A stretch of 64,000 bases of DNA from Actinoallomurus iriomotensis. GTDB lineage: Bacteria; Actinomycetota; Actinomycetes; Streptosporangiales; Streptosporangiaceae. Below are positions 1-8,509 of this stretch, piece after piece (position 1 is the stretch's first letter; each line of letters begins with the position of its first letter). Where the stretch lies: positions 1,797,489 through 1,861,488 of the forward strand of contig NZ_BSTJ01000001.1 in the NCBI RefSeq assembly GCF_030269445.1, written 5' to 3'. A program made the position numbers and the translations under genes. The notes beneath the pieces were generated by a model. That model did not search any database. It was not told where the DNA came from and saw nothing but the letters and a program-made list of their open reading frames with translations.

Positions 1-718
1 GCTGCACCCGGTCGTTGACGCCGAGGGGGCCGAGCCAGTGGCGGTCCAGCGCGCCGCCGACACGGTGACCCGAGTCGCGCAGGATGGTGACGACGTCGGT
101 GAGGTACTCCTCGCCCTTCGCGTTGTCGGTGGTCACCTGCTTGAGGGCGGCGCCGAGCAGGGCGCCGTCGAAGGCGTACATGCCGACGTTGATCTCGGTG
201 ATGGCGCGCTGGGCGGCGTCGGCGTCCTTCTCCTCGACGATCGCGCTCACCGAGCCGTCGGCGGCACGGATCATGCGCCCGTAACCGGTCGGGTCGGGCA
301 GGTCGGCGGTCAGGATCGTCGCGGCGTTGCCCTCGCTCTCGTGCACCGCCAGGAGTTCGTGGAGCACGTCGCCCCGCAGGAGAGGGGCGTCGCCGTTGAG
401 CACGAGCACGGTGCCGTCGATCGAGCCGACGGCCTCCAGCGCCATGCGCACGGCGTGGCCGGTGCCGTTCTGCTCCGCCTGGAGCACCGGTCGCGCCCCG
501 GGCCAGCCGGCCTCCAGATGCGCGATCACCTTCTGCCGGCCGTGGCCGACGACGACCAGGAGCCGCTCGGGCTCGAGTTCGCGCGAGGCCGCGAGGACGT
601 GGCCCACCATGGTGCGCCCGCCGAGCTCGTGCAAGACCTTCGGCACCTTGCGGGACTTCATTCTCGTGCCCTCGCCTGCGGCCAGGACGATGACAGCAGC
701 CGGACGGATCGCGCTCAC
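1..718 (-). CDS. glmU: GlmU, bifunctional N-acetylglucosamine-1-phosphate uridyltransferase (3' end outside the window)
   Basis: The first 239 codons of a minus-strand gene are present; the rest lies left of the window. Translation from the GTG at 718 gives the nucleotidyltransferase start VLAAGEGTRMKS, then KVLHELGGRTMVGHV, QAEQNGTGHAV and LNGDAPLL, which are the UTP- and GlcNAc-1-P-binding motifs of the GlmU N-terminal domain. GlmU makes UDP-GlcNAc for peptidoglycan and wall polymers in the cytoplasm. The left-handed beta-helix acetyltransferase domain is not visible. It lies directly downstream of a tRNA-Gln, a gene order familiar in actinobacteria. Identification is firm; the GTG start is chosen because it gives the usual short N-terminus before LAAGEGTRM. 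Confidence 0.95.
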   Translation of the reverse strand, partial: MSAIRPAAVIVLAAGEGTRMKSRKVPKVLHELGGRTMVGHVLAASRELEPERLLVVVGHGRQKVIAHLEAGWPGARPVLQAEQNGTGHAVRMALEAVGSIDGTVLVLNGDAPLLRGDVLHELLAVHESEGNAATILTADLPDPTGYGRMIRAADGSVSAIVEEKDADAAQRAITEINVGMYAFDGALLGAALKQVTTDNAKGEEYLTDVVTILRDSGHRVGGALDRHWLGPLGVNDRVQ

Positions 719-951
719 GTATGGAGGCCCTTCGGCATCGCGGACGGGTACGCGTCGGGGCAGAGAGCCGGTCCCCGTCAGAGGCGTTCTACGGGGTCAG
801 GCGACCTTCGGACGGCAGCGGCGATCAGCCCGGCCGTCCCCTGCCCGACACCCGAAGAATACCGCTGGGGTGATGACCGGGATGCAGGTCGGGGGTGGCG
901 TTCCCACCTGGCCCAAAGTGCCATAGGGGATTCGACGGACGTCACCGTCAG

Positions 952-1023
952 CTCCGGCGCCTGGACTCGAACCAGGAACAAAGGGACCAAAACCCTCCGT
1001 GTTGCCGATTACACCACGCCGGA
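952..1023 (-). tRNA. tRNA-Gln (anticodon UUG)
   Basis: A 72-nt cloverleaf reads on the minus strand. The acceptor arms are TCCGGCG and CGCCGGA. The anticodon stem GAGGG/CCCTT encloses a loop with TTG, and the T loop GGTTCGAGTCC is canonical. CCA is not encoded. It sits between glmU and the desaturase. Confidence 0.93.
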
Positions 1024-1196
1024 CCGCACGAGGCTCTCCAGTCGTCCGAGGCCCCCGGTCGATCGTCCACGATACCGGTCCATCGCCCCACGCAGGACGG
1101 ATAAAGACGGCGTCATGTCCGATAAAGCCGGTCTTGCCACTCGGTAACCGCTGTGTGACCAACGCGACAGGTTTGGTCGAATTCTACGGGGCATCT

Positions 1197-1226
1197 TGCA
1201 TAACCTACGCCGCCGTAGGTTACGGT
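1197..1226 (+). promoter_or_regulatory. Desaturase promoter with embedded operator
   Basis: A perfect inverted repeat, TAACCTACG and CGTAGGTTA with a 4-bp spacer, occupies 1201-1222. It lies between a possible -35 (TTGCAT, 1197-1202) and a possible -10 (TACGGT, 1221-1226), spacing 18. A second repeat, TTACGG/CCGTAA, covers 1220-1239. A protein bound here would block the desaturase promoter. The TetR gene just downstream of the desaturase is the obvious candidate, by inference. Confidence 0.6.
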
Positions 1227-1265
1227 TGCGTAGCCGTAAGTTCTCAGCTGGCAGGAGGAAACCGC

Positions 1266-2219
1266 ATGACCATAGCCCCGGCAGGAGCACCGTCCGCCAC
1301 CGCTAGGCCGCAGGCCAGACCCGAAATCGAACCCGACCCCAAGGGCACGTTTGAGAAGGTCCTGATGGGCGTTTTCATCGCGGTCCCGCTTCTCGCCGTG
1401 GTGGCGGCCGTGCCGTTCGCGTGGGGCTGGGGGCTCGGCTGGACCGACCTGGCGATCATGTTCGTGATGTACGGCGTCTCCGGTCTCGGAGTCACCGTCG
1501 GATACCACCGGCACTTCACGCACGGCTCGTTCAAGGCGAAGCGTCCGCTGCGCATCGCCATGGCCATCGCCGGTGGCCTGTCCATCGAGATGAGCGTGAT
1601 CGACTGGGTGGCCGTGCACCGGCGCCACCACAAGTACTCCGACCAGGAGAACGACCCGCACTCGCCCTGGCGCTTCGGTAACGACTGGCGCGCCCTCACC
1701 AAGGGTCTGGTCTGGGCGCACATGGGCTGGCTGTTCGACAGCCGCCGTACGTCGCCGCAGAAGTTCTGCCCCGACCTGGTGGCCGACAAGGACATGCGGC
1801 GGATCAGCCGCTTCTTCCCCGGCCTGGTGGCCATCTCGCTGTTGCTGCCCGCCGCGCTCGGCGGCCTGCTGACCATGTCCTGGTGGGGCGCCCTGACCGG
1901 CTTCTTCTGGGGCGCGCTCGTACGGGTCAGCCTTCTGCACCACGTCACCTGGTCCATCAACTCCATCTGCCACGCCATGGGCGAGGAGGAGTTCGAGGCG
2001 CGTGACAAGTCCCGCAACGTGTGGTGGCTGGCGATCCCGTCGTTCGGCGAGTCGTGGCACAACCTCCACCACGCCGACCCGACCTGCGCCCGGCACGGGG
2101 TGCTCCCCGGCCAGCTCGACAGCAGCGCCCGTACGATCTGGCTCTTCGAGAAGCTCGGCTGGGCCTGGGACGTGCGGTGGCCGACCCCGGAGCGGCTCGC
2201 CGCGAAGCGGATATCGTAG
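1266..2219 (+). CDS. Fatty acid (acyl-CoA/acyl-lipid) delta-9-type desaturase
   Basis: A 317-aa integral membrane desaturase that introduces a double bond into fatty acyl chains with O2 and an electron donor. The three histidine boxes of the family are visible: HRHFTH at residues 81-86, HRRHH at 118-122 and HNLHH at 265-269. Hydrophobic spans lie around 33-80 and 184-226. The ATG at 1266 is chosen because it follows a good ribosome binding site (GGCAGGAGGAAACC); the frame stays open further upstream. A palindromic operator lies in the promoter and a GC-rich hairpin follows the stop. A TetR gene follows in the same direction, which suggests local control of membrane unsaturation. Substrate position (delta-9) is inferred from family resemblance. 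Confidence 0.9.
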   Translation: MTIAPAGAPSATARPQARPEIEPDPKGTFEKVLMGVFIAVPLLAVVAAVPFAWGWGLGWTDLAIMFVMYGVSGLGVTVGYHRHFTHGSFKAKRPLRIAMAIAGGLSIEMSVIDWVAVHRRHHKYSDQENDPHSPWRFGNDWRALTKGLVWAHMGWLFDSRRTSPQKFCPDLVADKDMRRISRFFPGLVAISLLLPAALGGLLTMSWWGALTGFFWGALVRVSLLHHVTWSINSICHAMGEEEFEARDKSRNVWWLAIPSFGESWHNLHHADPTCARHGVLPGQLDSSARTIWLFEKLGWAWDVRWPTPERLAAKRIS

Positions 2220-2240
2220 CTGACCGGCCCGACTCTGCGG

Positions 2241-2264
2241 CGGGCGGCCGGTTGCGGCCGCCCG
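2241..2264 (+). terminator. GC-rich hairpin after the desaturase
   Basis: Arms CGGGCGGCC and GGCCGCCCG are separated by 6 nt, 21 bp after the desaturase stop. There is no T tract, so it could be an attenuating hairpin rather than a full terminator. Confidence 0.45.
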
Positions 2265-2379
2265 GCGCACGCGCAAGGTGCTCCGGCATCCCGTGAGCAG
2301 GGCTCATCCGGTCGATCCCCCCACACGTACGGCACCGCCGGCGGTTCCGCGTTCCCGAGCCGCCCGGCCAGGAGAAAGC

Positions 2380-3147
2380 GTGACCGTCACAATTGATGAT
2401 GTGAGCGAACCCCCCAAATCCCGTCGCAAGCGCATGACGGGCAAAGAGAGACGGGAGCAACTGCTCGACATAGGCCGGACCCTCTTCGCCGAACGCGGCT
2501 TCGACGGCACCTCCATCGAAGAGATCGCCACCGTGGCCGGGGTCTCCAAACCCGTCGTGTACGAGCACTTCGGCGGCAAGGAGGGCCTGTACGCGGTCGT
2601 GGTGGACCGCGAGATGGCGAACCTCCTCGACATGGTCACCAAGTCCCTCGTCGGAGGACATCCCCGGCAGAAGATCGAGCGCGCGGCGTTGGCCCTGCTG
2701 GAGTACATCGAGGACAGCAGCCAGGGCTTCCGCATCCTCGTCCGCGACTCGCACGCGGCATCGGCGACGGGCACGTTCGCCAGCCTGCTGAGCGACATCG
2801 CGAACCAGGTCGAGCACATTCTCGGCGACGAGTTCAAGGACAAGGGCTACGACCCGAAGGCCGCGCCCCTGTACGCCCAGGCCCTCATCGGCATGGTCGC
2901 CATGACCGGGACGTACTGGCTGGACGTGCGCAAGCCCAAGCGCGAGGAGGTCGCCGCCCACCTGGTCAACCTGGCGTGGAACGGCCTGTCCGGGCTGGAG
3001 CCCAAGCCGTACCTGACCACCGACCACAAGGCCCGCCAGAAGGATCTGAAGGCGAAGGCCAAGGAGGCGGCGAAAGAAGCGGCGAAGGAGGCCAAGGAGT
3101 CGGCCCGCGCCGCCCGGCGGACCAGCCCCGAGCCGGGCACCGCCTGA
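2380..3147 (+). CDS. TetR-family transcriptional regulator
   Basis: A 255-aa regulator with the N-terminal TetR helix-turn-helix (REQLLDIGRTLFAERGFDGT, then IEEIATVAGVSKPVVYEHFG) at about residues 22-72, and a helical ligand-binding domain. The extreme C-terminus is a charged Lys/Ala/Glu-rich tail (KAKEAAKEAAKEAKESARAA), low complexity and probably helical. The GTG at 2380 is preferred because AGGAGAAA lies just upstream; GTG at 2401 is an alternative. It follows the desaturase on the same strand, so it probably senses acyl-CoA or fatty acid and represses the desaturase through the palindrome at 1201-1222. That role is inference from context. Confidence 0.88.
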   Translation: MTVTIDDVSEPPKSRRKRMTGKERREQLLDIGRTLFAERGFDGTSIEEIATVAGVSKPVVYEHFGGKEGLYAVVVDREMANLLDMVTKSLVGGHPRQKIERAALALLEYIEDSSQGFRILVRDSHAASATGTFASLLSDIANQVEHILGDEFKDKGYDPKAAPLYAQALIGMVAMTGTYWLDVRKPKREEVAAHLVNLAWNGLSGLEPKPYLTTDHKARQKDLKAKAKEAAKEAAKEAKESARAARRTSPEPGTA

Positions 3148-3217
3148 CTCAGCGTAGCCGTACTGTCACACCCTCCCCCTATCGTGCGAGGCATGAATTC
3201 CAGGGAGAGGACGGCAC

Positions 3218-3511
3218 ATGTGGCACGGCGATCCCGGCTTCGGGCGGCGGCGCGCCGGCCGGACGGAGACGGACCGTTCCGTCGACGCGCGGCGGGCCCG
3301 CCGGGCCCACGACAACACGGCGGACTCCCGCGCGAGGCGGTTCACCGAGGGCCTCGAGGACGCGCTTTCGGGCCTCGGGGGCGGCTGCTTCGAGCACGCC
3401 GGCCACAAGGCCGACCACGTCGAGGAGTTACGTCGCGTGCTCGGCCTTCTCCTCGACGTGCTGGCCGACTGGGAGATGCTCGCCGCGCGGCCCGGTGAGC
3501 GGCTGGAGTAG
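3218..3511 (+). CDS. Small hypothetical protein, 97 aa
   Basis: An open frame with a plausible ribosome binding site (GGGAGAGGACGGCAC before the ATG). The protein is charged and Arg-rich at the N-terminus and helical at the C-terminus (HVEELRRVLGLLLDVLADWEML). No family is recognised. Its 3' end overlaps the convergent VOC gene by 84 bp, which weakens the case for both being translated to full length. Confidence 0.4.
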   Translation: MWHGDPGFGRRRAGRTETDRSVDARRARRAHDNTADSRARRFTEGLEDALSGLGGGCFEHAGHKADHVEELRRVLGLLLDVLADWEMLAARPGERLE

Positions 3512-3856
3512 CTCCAGCCGGTTGCCGGCCGGGTCGTCGACGTAGAAGCGCCGAAAGCCGGGCAGCAGGTCGTCGGGCCGCACCTCATGGCCTGCCGCCC
3601 GGAGCCGGCCCGCCATGTCGTCGAGATCCCGCACGAGGATGCCGGGATGCGCCTTGCGCGCCGGCCGGAAGTCCTCCTCGACGCCGATGTGGATCTCGAT
3701 GCCGGGCCCGCCGAACCACACCCCGCCCCGGGCGGCCAGGACGGGCGGCTTGGGCAGTTCGGTGAGCCCGAGCACACCGGCGTAGAACTCCCGCATGCCC
3801 GGCTCGCAGCCGGGCGGCGCGGCGAGCTGCACGTGGTGGATCCCGAGCAAGGTCAT
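3428..3856 (-). CDS. VOC-superfamily (glyoxalase/dioxygenase-like) protein
   Basis: A 142-aa protein with one vicinal-oxygen-chelate fold: GIHHVQLAAPPG at the start, REFYAGVLGLTELPKP, an internal PGIEIHIGVEEDF, and the second-half motifs FYVDDPAGNRLELLQ. These enzymes bind a divalent metal and act on small molecules; the substrate cannot be told. The ATG at 3856 follows GGGAGGGTCGGTGCG; an upstream in-frame ATG at 3880 lacks such a site. The last 20 or so residues extend past the usual end of the fold. Confidence 0.75.
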   Translation of the reverse strand: MTLLGIHHVQLAAPPGCEPGMREFYAGVLGLTELPKPPVLAARGGVWFGGPGIEIHIGVEEDFRPARKAHPGILVRDLDDMAGRLRAAGHEVRPDDLLPGFRRFYVDDPAGNRLELLQPLTGPRGEHLPVGQHVEEKAEHAT

Positions 3857-3938
3857 CGCACCGACCCTCCCTTTCCGCATGGCCCCTCACGCACGGGCGA
3901 CACGGCAAGCCGCATGCACTGAGAGCCGGCCGGGGTCA

Positions 3939-4778
3939 TCACGCCGGCTTCCTCTGCCCGCCTGACTCCTCGTGTGCCGGCGGCGCGGACGCGACAACGA
4001 AGATCCGGCGGAAGGGGAAGATCGTGCCGTGCGGACCGGGCGGGTACGCCTCACGGAGGCGAGCCGACAGCTCCGCGACGAACTCCTCGCGTTCGTCCTC
4101 CCGCTTCAACACGTCGAACGCCGGTCGCAGCGCCGTGCCCTTCATCCACTCGAGCACCGGATCGTTCCCGTGCAGCACCTGGATGTAGGTCGTCTCCCAC
4201 GCGTCCACCTCACAACCGAGGTCGCTTAGCAGACGGAAGTACTCCGCGGGCGTACTGACGACGTCGTGCCGGTTGACGCCGGCCAGCCGGTCCCGCCAGC
4301 GAGGCGACTCGCACAGCTCCCGCAGGATGCGATGGCTGTCCTGGTCGAAGTTCCCGGGCATGCTGAACGCCAGCCGCCCACCGGGAGCCAGCGCCCCGAC
4401 CCACCGCGCCAGCAGGTCCTGGTGCCCGGGCACCCACTGAAAGGCCGCGTTGGAGAAGATCACGTCCACGGGCCGCGACGGCGCCCAGGCGTCGATGTCC
4501 CCGACCGAGAACGCCAACGATCCGCTGCCGGAAGGCGAGTGATCGAGTGGCAGGCGCCGGGCCTCGGCGATCATCTGTTCGGAGCTGTCGATGCCCTCGA
4601 TGACGGCGTTCGGCCATCGGACGGCCAGGTCGGCCGTGCGCTCGCCGGGGCCGCAGCCCAGGTCCACCACGTACGCCGGCTCCTCGACGTCCACCCGGGC
4701 GAGCAGCTCGTAGAAGGGGCGGGCGCGGTGAGAGGAGTACGCCCGATACTGGTGCGGGTTCCAAATATCTCTTGACAT
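3939..4778 (-). CDS. tam: Trans-aconitate 2-methyltransferase
   Basis: A 279-aa class I SAM-dependent methyltransferase. The start RDIWNPHQYRAY, SAM motif VVDLGCGPGERT at about 38-49, IEGIDSSEQMI and NAAFQWVPGH are characteristic of Tam. Tam methylates trans-aconitate, an isomerisation by-product of cis-aconitate that inhibits aconitase. The start codon lies inside an operator-like inverted repeat (4766-4785) and no ribosome binding site precedes it, so a leaderless transcript is likely. It is divergent from a MarR gene. In Streptomyces the MarR protein TamR controls tam in this same arrangement. Confidence 0.9.
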   Translation of the reverse strand: MSRDIWNPHQYRAYSSHRARPFYELLARVDVEEPAYVVDLGCGPGERTADLAVRWPNAVIEGIDSSEQMIAEARRLPLDHSPSGSGSLAFSVGDIDAWAPSRPVDVIFSNAAFQWVPGHQDLLARWVGALAPGGRLAFSMPGNFDQDSHRILRELCESPRWRDRLAGVNRHDVVSTPAEYFRLLSDLGCEVDAWETTYIQVLHGNDPVLEWMKGTALRPAFDVLKREDEREEFVAELSARLREAYPPGPHGTIFPFRRIFVVASAPPAHEESGGQRKPA

Positions 4779-4819
4779 CGAGATAAAGCATGCTGGCTAG
4801 ATATCTCGATGTCAAGACA
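4766..4819. promoter_or_regulatory. Paired MarR (TamR-type) operators in the tam-tamR intergenic region
   Basis: Site 1, 4766-4785, has arms TATCTC and GAGATA around TTGACATC. Site 2, 4802-4819, carries the inverse sequence TATCTCGATGTCAAGACA. Each includes a TTGACA hexamer, one on each strand, so the operators coincide with likely -35 elements. Site 1 also covers the tam start codon. This suggests autoregulation plus control of tam. Confidence 0.75.
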
Positions 4820-4835
4820 GGTAAGGTGATCGACC

Positions 4836-5336
4836 ATGGAGGACGAGGTCGATCGCCTGGTCGCGGCCTGGCGCACGGAGCGGCCAGACCTCGACACCGA
4901 GCCCCTGCACGTCCTCAGCCGTGTGTCGCGGCTCGCTCGGCACCTCGACCGTGCGCGCCGGGCCGTGTTCGCCGCGCATGACATGGAGTCCTGGGAGTTC
5001 GACGTGCTGACCGCGCTGCGCCGCGCCGGCCCACCGTACGAGCTGAGTCCCGGCCGTCTCCTGCGCGCCACGCTCGTCACCTCCGGCACGATGACCAACC
5101 GGATCGACCGGCTGGAGAGCGCCGGGCTGGTCAGCCGCAATCCCGACCCGCAGGACAAACGCGGTGTGCTCGTACGCCTGACGGACGCCGGCCGCACCCG
5201 CGTCGACGCCGCCTTCGCCGACCTCATCGACCGCGAACGCGACCTGCTCGGCTCCCTCACCGCCGACGAACGCCGCACACTCGCCGGCCTGCTGCGTTCG
5301 CTCCTCGCCCCCTTCGACGCCGACCCCGCGAACTAG
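4836..5336 (+). CDS. tamR: MarR-family regulator, probable TamR
   Basis: A 166-aa winged-helix repressor. The DNA-binding core reads MESWEFDVLTALRRAGPPYE, then LRATLVTSGTMTNRIDRLES and the wing NPDPQDKRGVLVRLTDAGR. Dimerisation helices flank it at both ends. In Streptomyces, TamR is divergent from tam and is released from DNA by trans-aconitate, cis-aconitate or citrate. The same divergent layout and duplicated operators here support the assignment. GGTAAGGTGATCGACC precedes the ATG. Confidence 0.85.
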   Translation: MEDEVDRLVAAWRTERPDLDTEPLHVLSRVSRLARHLDRARRAVFAAHDMESWEFDVLTALRRAGPPYELSPGRLLRATLVTSGTMTNRIDRLESAGLVSRNPDPQDKRGVLVRLTDAGRTRVDAAFADLIDRERDLLGSLTADERRTLAGLLRSLLAPFDADPAN

Positions 5337-5387
5337 GGGTCTCCGGGACACAGCGGGTGCGACCTGTGGTGTCCTACGCTGACCTCT

Positions 5388-7787
5388 GTGTCAGAGGTGA
5401 TCGATTACGGACGGTTCGCCGAGCGCCTGCGGCAGGTCATGCCCCGGTGGGAGGACCGCGACCGCATGTCCTCCGAGGAGTTCGCCGCCCATCTGGCGGA
5501 CACCGGTCCGCGCTGGGAGCTGCTCCGCGCCTTCCAGGAGGAGTGGGGGTACGAGCCACCCGGCGGAGAGCCTCGCTGGCCGCGCTGGTCGGAGGACGAG
5601 CACCGGGCGTACGTCCGCCGCCTCAAGGAGGAGACGACCGGCGAGGAGGAGGACGCGCTCGCCGGCGTCGACCTGGCCCTCCCGATCCCGGCGGCCCTGG
5701 ACGAGTGGTGGGACCTGCCGTTCAACTCCTTCACCTACCGGCCGCGGCTGTACTGGACCAACCCGGAGTGGCCGCCGACCGTACGGCCCGACCCGACGGG
5801 CTACGGCGCCTCGGACGGGCTGCCGCCGGACAACCCGTTCGTCGGGCCGGCCGCCGACCACCGGGTCTGCGTGTTCAAGGCGGAGTACCAGTACTGCAAC
5901 GAGTGGGGCTACCTCGCCGCCGAGGCCGCCCAGGCCGACCCGAGGGTCGTCGTCAGCACCGAGGACGGCTGGGTGGTGCAGTCCGGGTCGATCTCGGAGT
6001 TCTTCCTGCAGCTGGCCCTGATGCGGCTGCCCGGACACTTCGGCTGGACCGTACGCCTCTACGAAGCGGGGCCCGACGTCGAAGAACGGGTCCGCGAGAA
6101 CTTTCCCGCCATGGGCCTGCCGCCCTGGCGTGAGCTGGGCAGCCGGACGATCGCCTACGGCGCGCCCGACGCGATCGTCTACCTGGACGGAGGGGGCTAC
6201 GCCGACTTCGGGCTCGTCGTGCACGCCCGGAGCCGTACCGCCCTGGAGGAGGTCGCCCGGACCCTCGGCGTGGACTGGAGCGAGGAGATCGAGTCGCCGG
6301 AGGCCGACCGGCCCGAGCCCGGCCCGCCGCCGCTCTCGCTCAAGGCGGGCGACGCCGACGCCGACGGGCGGTGGACCGTCGAGAGCGTCTCCGACGCGCC
6401 GTACCCGCCGGGAGAGGAGACCGTGCCGCCCGCCGAGATCCTCGGCACCGGCCGGCCGGACGGCGTCACGGTCTGGGCCGAGGAGCCCGGTACGGGGGTG
6501 GTCGCCGGCGACCAGGCCGGCGGCGTGCACCTGTGGCCGGTCTCCCGTCCGGAGGCCGCCGCGGACGCGGAAGCCGCGAGCGACGGCGCCGTGCCGGAGC
6601 CGGTGCCGCTTCACCGTTCGGCGCACGACGCGCCGGTGACCGCGGTGGCCGGCCGTCGGTTCGAGCACCTCGGCGTCACCGTGGTGAGCGGCGACTCGGA
6701 CGGACTGGTCGACCTCTGGCTACTCGACGGCGACTGGGGCCCGACCGAGATCGCCCGCCACGACGGAAAGGTGGTCGGCGTCGGCACCGAGTGCCTGGAG
6801 ACCGGGCCGACGCTCGCCGCGGCCTGGAGCACCGGCACCGTACGGCTGTGGGACATCGGTTCGGGCCTCAACACGATCCTGGAGCTGGGGACCGGTATCG
6901 AGGCGCTGCGTCTGGACCCGGAGGGCACCATCACCGTCGGCGGTCCGACCGGCAGCGCCATAGTGCGCCTCGACGTCGATCGCCTGTGGCCGCGGCGGGA
7001 CCTCACCGCGGCCGTCCACCGGTTCGACTGGGACCAGCTCGAATGCGTGACCGGCCCGGCCGGCGCCGTTCCCGACCTGCTCCTGACGATCGTGGACTCG
7101 GACGACGCCGCGGCCGCCGAGGGCATGCTCGCCGACCTGCGGGCGATGCTGTACGAGGGCGCCAGGGTCTTCTCGGCGACGGTCGTCGCCCTTCCGTGCC
7201 TGCTCATGATGGTCGGTGAGGAGGACAGTCTCGTCCGCCTGCCGTTGCTGGACCTGGCCGGAGAGATCGTGCGGGCCGCCTCCGAACCGGCCTCCGCGGA
7301 CGAGGAGGCCCGTCGCTGGGCCGGGCACACCCGTTCGGCCCTGGAGAACTGCGTGCCGGCGCTGTACGTGCTGATGGACGCCGACGACCCGGCCGTCCGG
7401 GCGGCGTCGGCGCTGTTGCTGTCGGAGGTGCCGGAGGCGCGGCCCGATGACGGCACCGACCCTCTGTCGGAGCTGGTGGCGCGGATCGAGGAGGAGACCG
7501 AGGTCGAGGCCCTGGCCGGCCTCGTGGTCGCCGCCGCACGCGTCGCCGAGGCGCGTGTCGGCTCACCGCCGGCGGTGTTCTCCCGGCTGCTCGCCGAGTC
7601 GGGGCATCGCGAGGTACGGGCGGCGGCCGCGGCGGCGCTCCTACGGTGTGGGGCGGCCGGTGAGGTGGCCGGCCGTACGGTCGCGGAGGCCATCGACCGG
7701 GAACTCGCCGCGCCGGAGTCGGCCCTGGACCGCCCGCTACGCGTCATCGGCCTGACACGTTCCTCGTTCCTGCGCGACACCCGGTAG
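5388..7787 (+). CDS. SUKH-like / WD40 / HEAT-like repeat fusion protein
   Basis: A 799-aa protein. Residues about 90-290 resemble the SMI1/KNR4 (SUKH) fold: a VCVFKAEYQYCNEWGYLA strand-turn, DPRVVVSTEDGW, then SISEFFLQLAL. Residues about 330-540 hold WD40-like blades (TVWAEE, GGVHLWPVS, GLVDLWLLDG, GTVRLWDIGSG). The last 220 residues are helical HEAT-like repeats (VPALYVLMDADDPAVRAASA, HREVRAAAAAALLRC). It looks like a cytoplasmic scaffold; no enzyme motif is seen. SUKH domains often occur in immunity proteins to polymorphic toxins, but no toxin gene is adjacent. A TACGCT hexamer at about 5376 lies close to the GTG, so a leaderless mRNA is possible. Confidence 0.7.
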   Translation: MSEVIDYGRFAERLRQVMPRWEDRDRMSSEEFAAHLADTGPRWELLRAFQEEWGYEPPGGEPRWPRWSEDEHRAYVRRLKEETTGEEEDALAGVDLALPIPAALDEWWDLPFNSFTYRPRLYWTNPEWPPTVRPDPTGYGASDGLPPDNPFVGPAADHRVCVFKAEYQYCNEWGYLAAEAAQADPRVVVSTEDGWVVQSGSISEFFLQLALMRLPGHFGWTVRLYEAGPDVEERVRENFPAMGLPPWRELGSRTIAYGAPDAIVYLDGGGYADFGLVVHARSRTALEEVARTLGVDWSEEIESPEADRPEPGPPPLSLKAGDADADGRWTVESVSDAPYPPGEETVPPAEILGTGRPDGVTVWAEEPGTGVVAGDQAGGVHLWPVSRPEAAADAEAASDGAVPEPVPLHRSAHDAPVTAVAGRRFEHLGVTVVSGDSDGLVDLWLLDGDWGPTEIARHDGKVVGVGTECLETGPTLAAAWSTGTVRLWDIGSGLNTILELGTGIEALRLDPEGTITVGGPTGSAIVRLDVDRLWPRRDLTAAVHRFDWDQLECVTGPAGAVPDLLLTIVDSDDAAAAEGMLADLRAMLYEGARVFSATVVALPCLLMMVGEEDSLVRLPLLDLAGEIVRAASEPASADEEARRWAGHTRSALENCVPALYVLMDADDPAVRAASALLLSEVPEARPDDGTDPLSELVARIEEETEVEALAGLVVAAARVAEARVGSPPAVFSRLLAESGHREVRAAAAAALLRCGAAGEVAGRTVAEAIDRELAAPESALDRPLRVIGLTRSSFLRDTR

Positions 7788-7793
7788 CGCAGT

Positions 7794-7815
7794 CCCGCCC
7801 TGCTCTTGTGGCGGG
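7794..7815. terminator. Hairpin between convergent genes
   Basis: Arms CCCGCC and GGCGGG with a 10-nt loop lie just after the stop of the SUKH-WD40 gene and before the end of the convergent DUF488 gene. It is a weak, T-tract-free terminator candidate. Confidence 0.35.
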
Positions 7816-7902
7816 CCTTGAGATCGGCCGGTGAGGGTCGCCGTCCGCTCCGTTCCGGCGGGCGCCTCGTCGTCTTCGGACGGTAGCGGTCCGCGCCGCG
7901 CG

Positions 7903-8436
7903 TCACAGCAGGGTCTCCTGGCCTCCGTCGTAGACGATCAGGCCGTCGTCGCGGAGTCGGGCGCCGGGGGGTGGTTCGTGGTGAGTGAGGCGGCCGTCGT
8001 GCATCAGGTGTTCGACTCGGACGCCGCGGGTCAGGACGAGGAAGTCGGCGATCATCCGACGGTGGCAGCGCCACCAGACGGATTCGCTGCACATCACCGT
8101 CTGTTCGCCCGCGAAGGCGAGCAACGCGTCGATCGCGGTGGTGAACTCCGGCGTGCGCATGTGCGCCGCGTAACCGCGGAACATCTCCTCCCGCCAGAAG
8201 ACGTCCGGCGAGTCGGGCGGAGGCCGCCGGAATCCGCCGAGGCGCTTGTCCCAGCGGTACCCGATGCCGCTCTCGGGCAGCCAGGACTCCAGTGACGTCC
8301 GGGCGACGTGCGGGTTGCGGCGGCTGCCCGGCGCCGTACGGACGTCGACCACCAGTTCCACGCCGGCGCCCCGCAGTAGCCCGGTGATCTCCTCCTTCGA
8401 CGCTGTTCCATGGCCGAACGTCCGGACGGTACGCAT
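7903..8436 (-). CDS. DUF488 family protein
   Basis: A 177-aa cytoplasmic protein with the DUF488 pattern: TFGHGTASKEEITGLLRGAG at the start, VVDVRTAPGSRRNPH, and the cysteine motif CSESVWWRCHRRMIADFL. The molecular function of the family is not established; the conserved Cys and His suggest a metal or redox role. It stands alone between the convergent SUKH-WD40 gene and the amidase, which is upstream in the same direction with a 73-bp gap. Confidence 0.85.
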   Translation of the reverse strand: MRTVRTFGHGTASKEEITGLLRGAGVELVVDVRTAPGSRRNPHVARTSLESWLPESGIGYRWDKRLGGFRRPPPDSPDVFWREEMFRGYAAHMRTPEFTTAIDALLAFAGEQTVMCSESVWWRCHRRMIADFLVLTRGVRVEHLMHDGRLTHHEPPPGARLRDDGLIVYDGGQETLL

Positions 8437-8509
8437 CAGCGCGACACCACCTCACTCAGTGCGGCGTCTCCCTAACGTTCCCGGCTCGCGTCTCCCTACG
8501 CGGCGCGGA

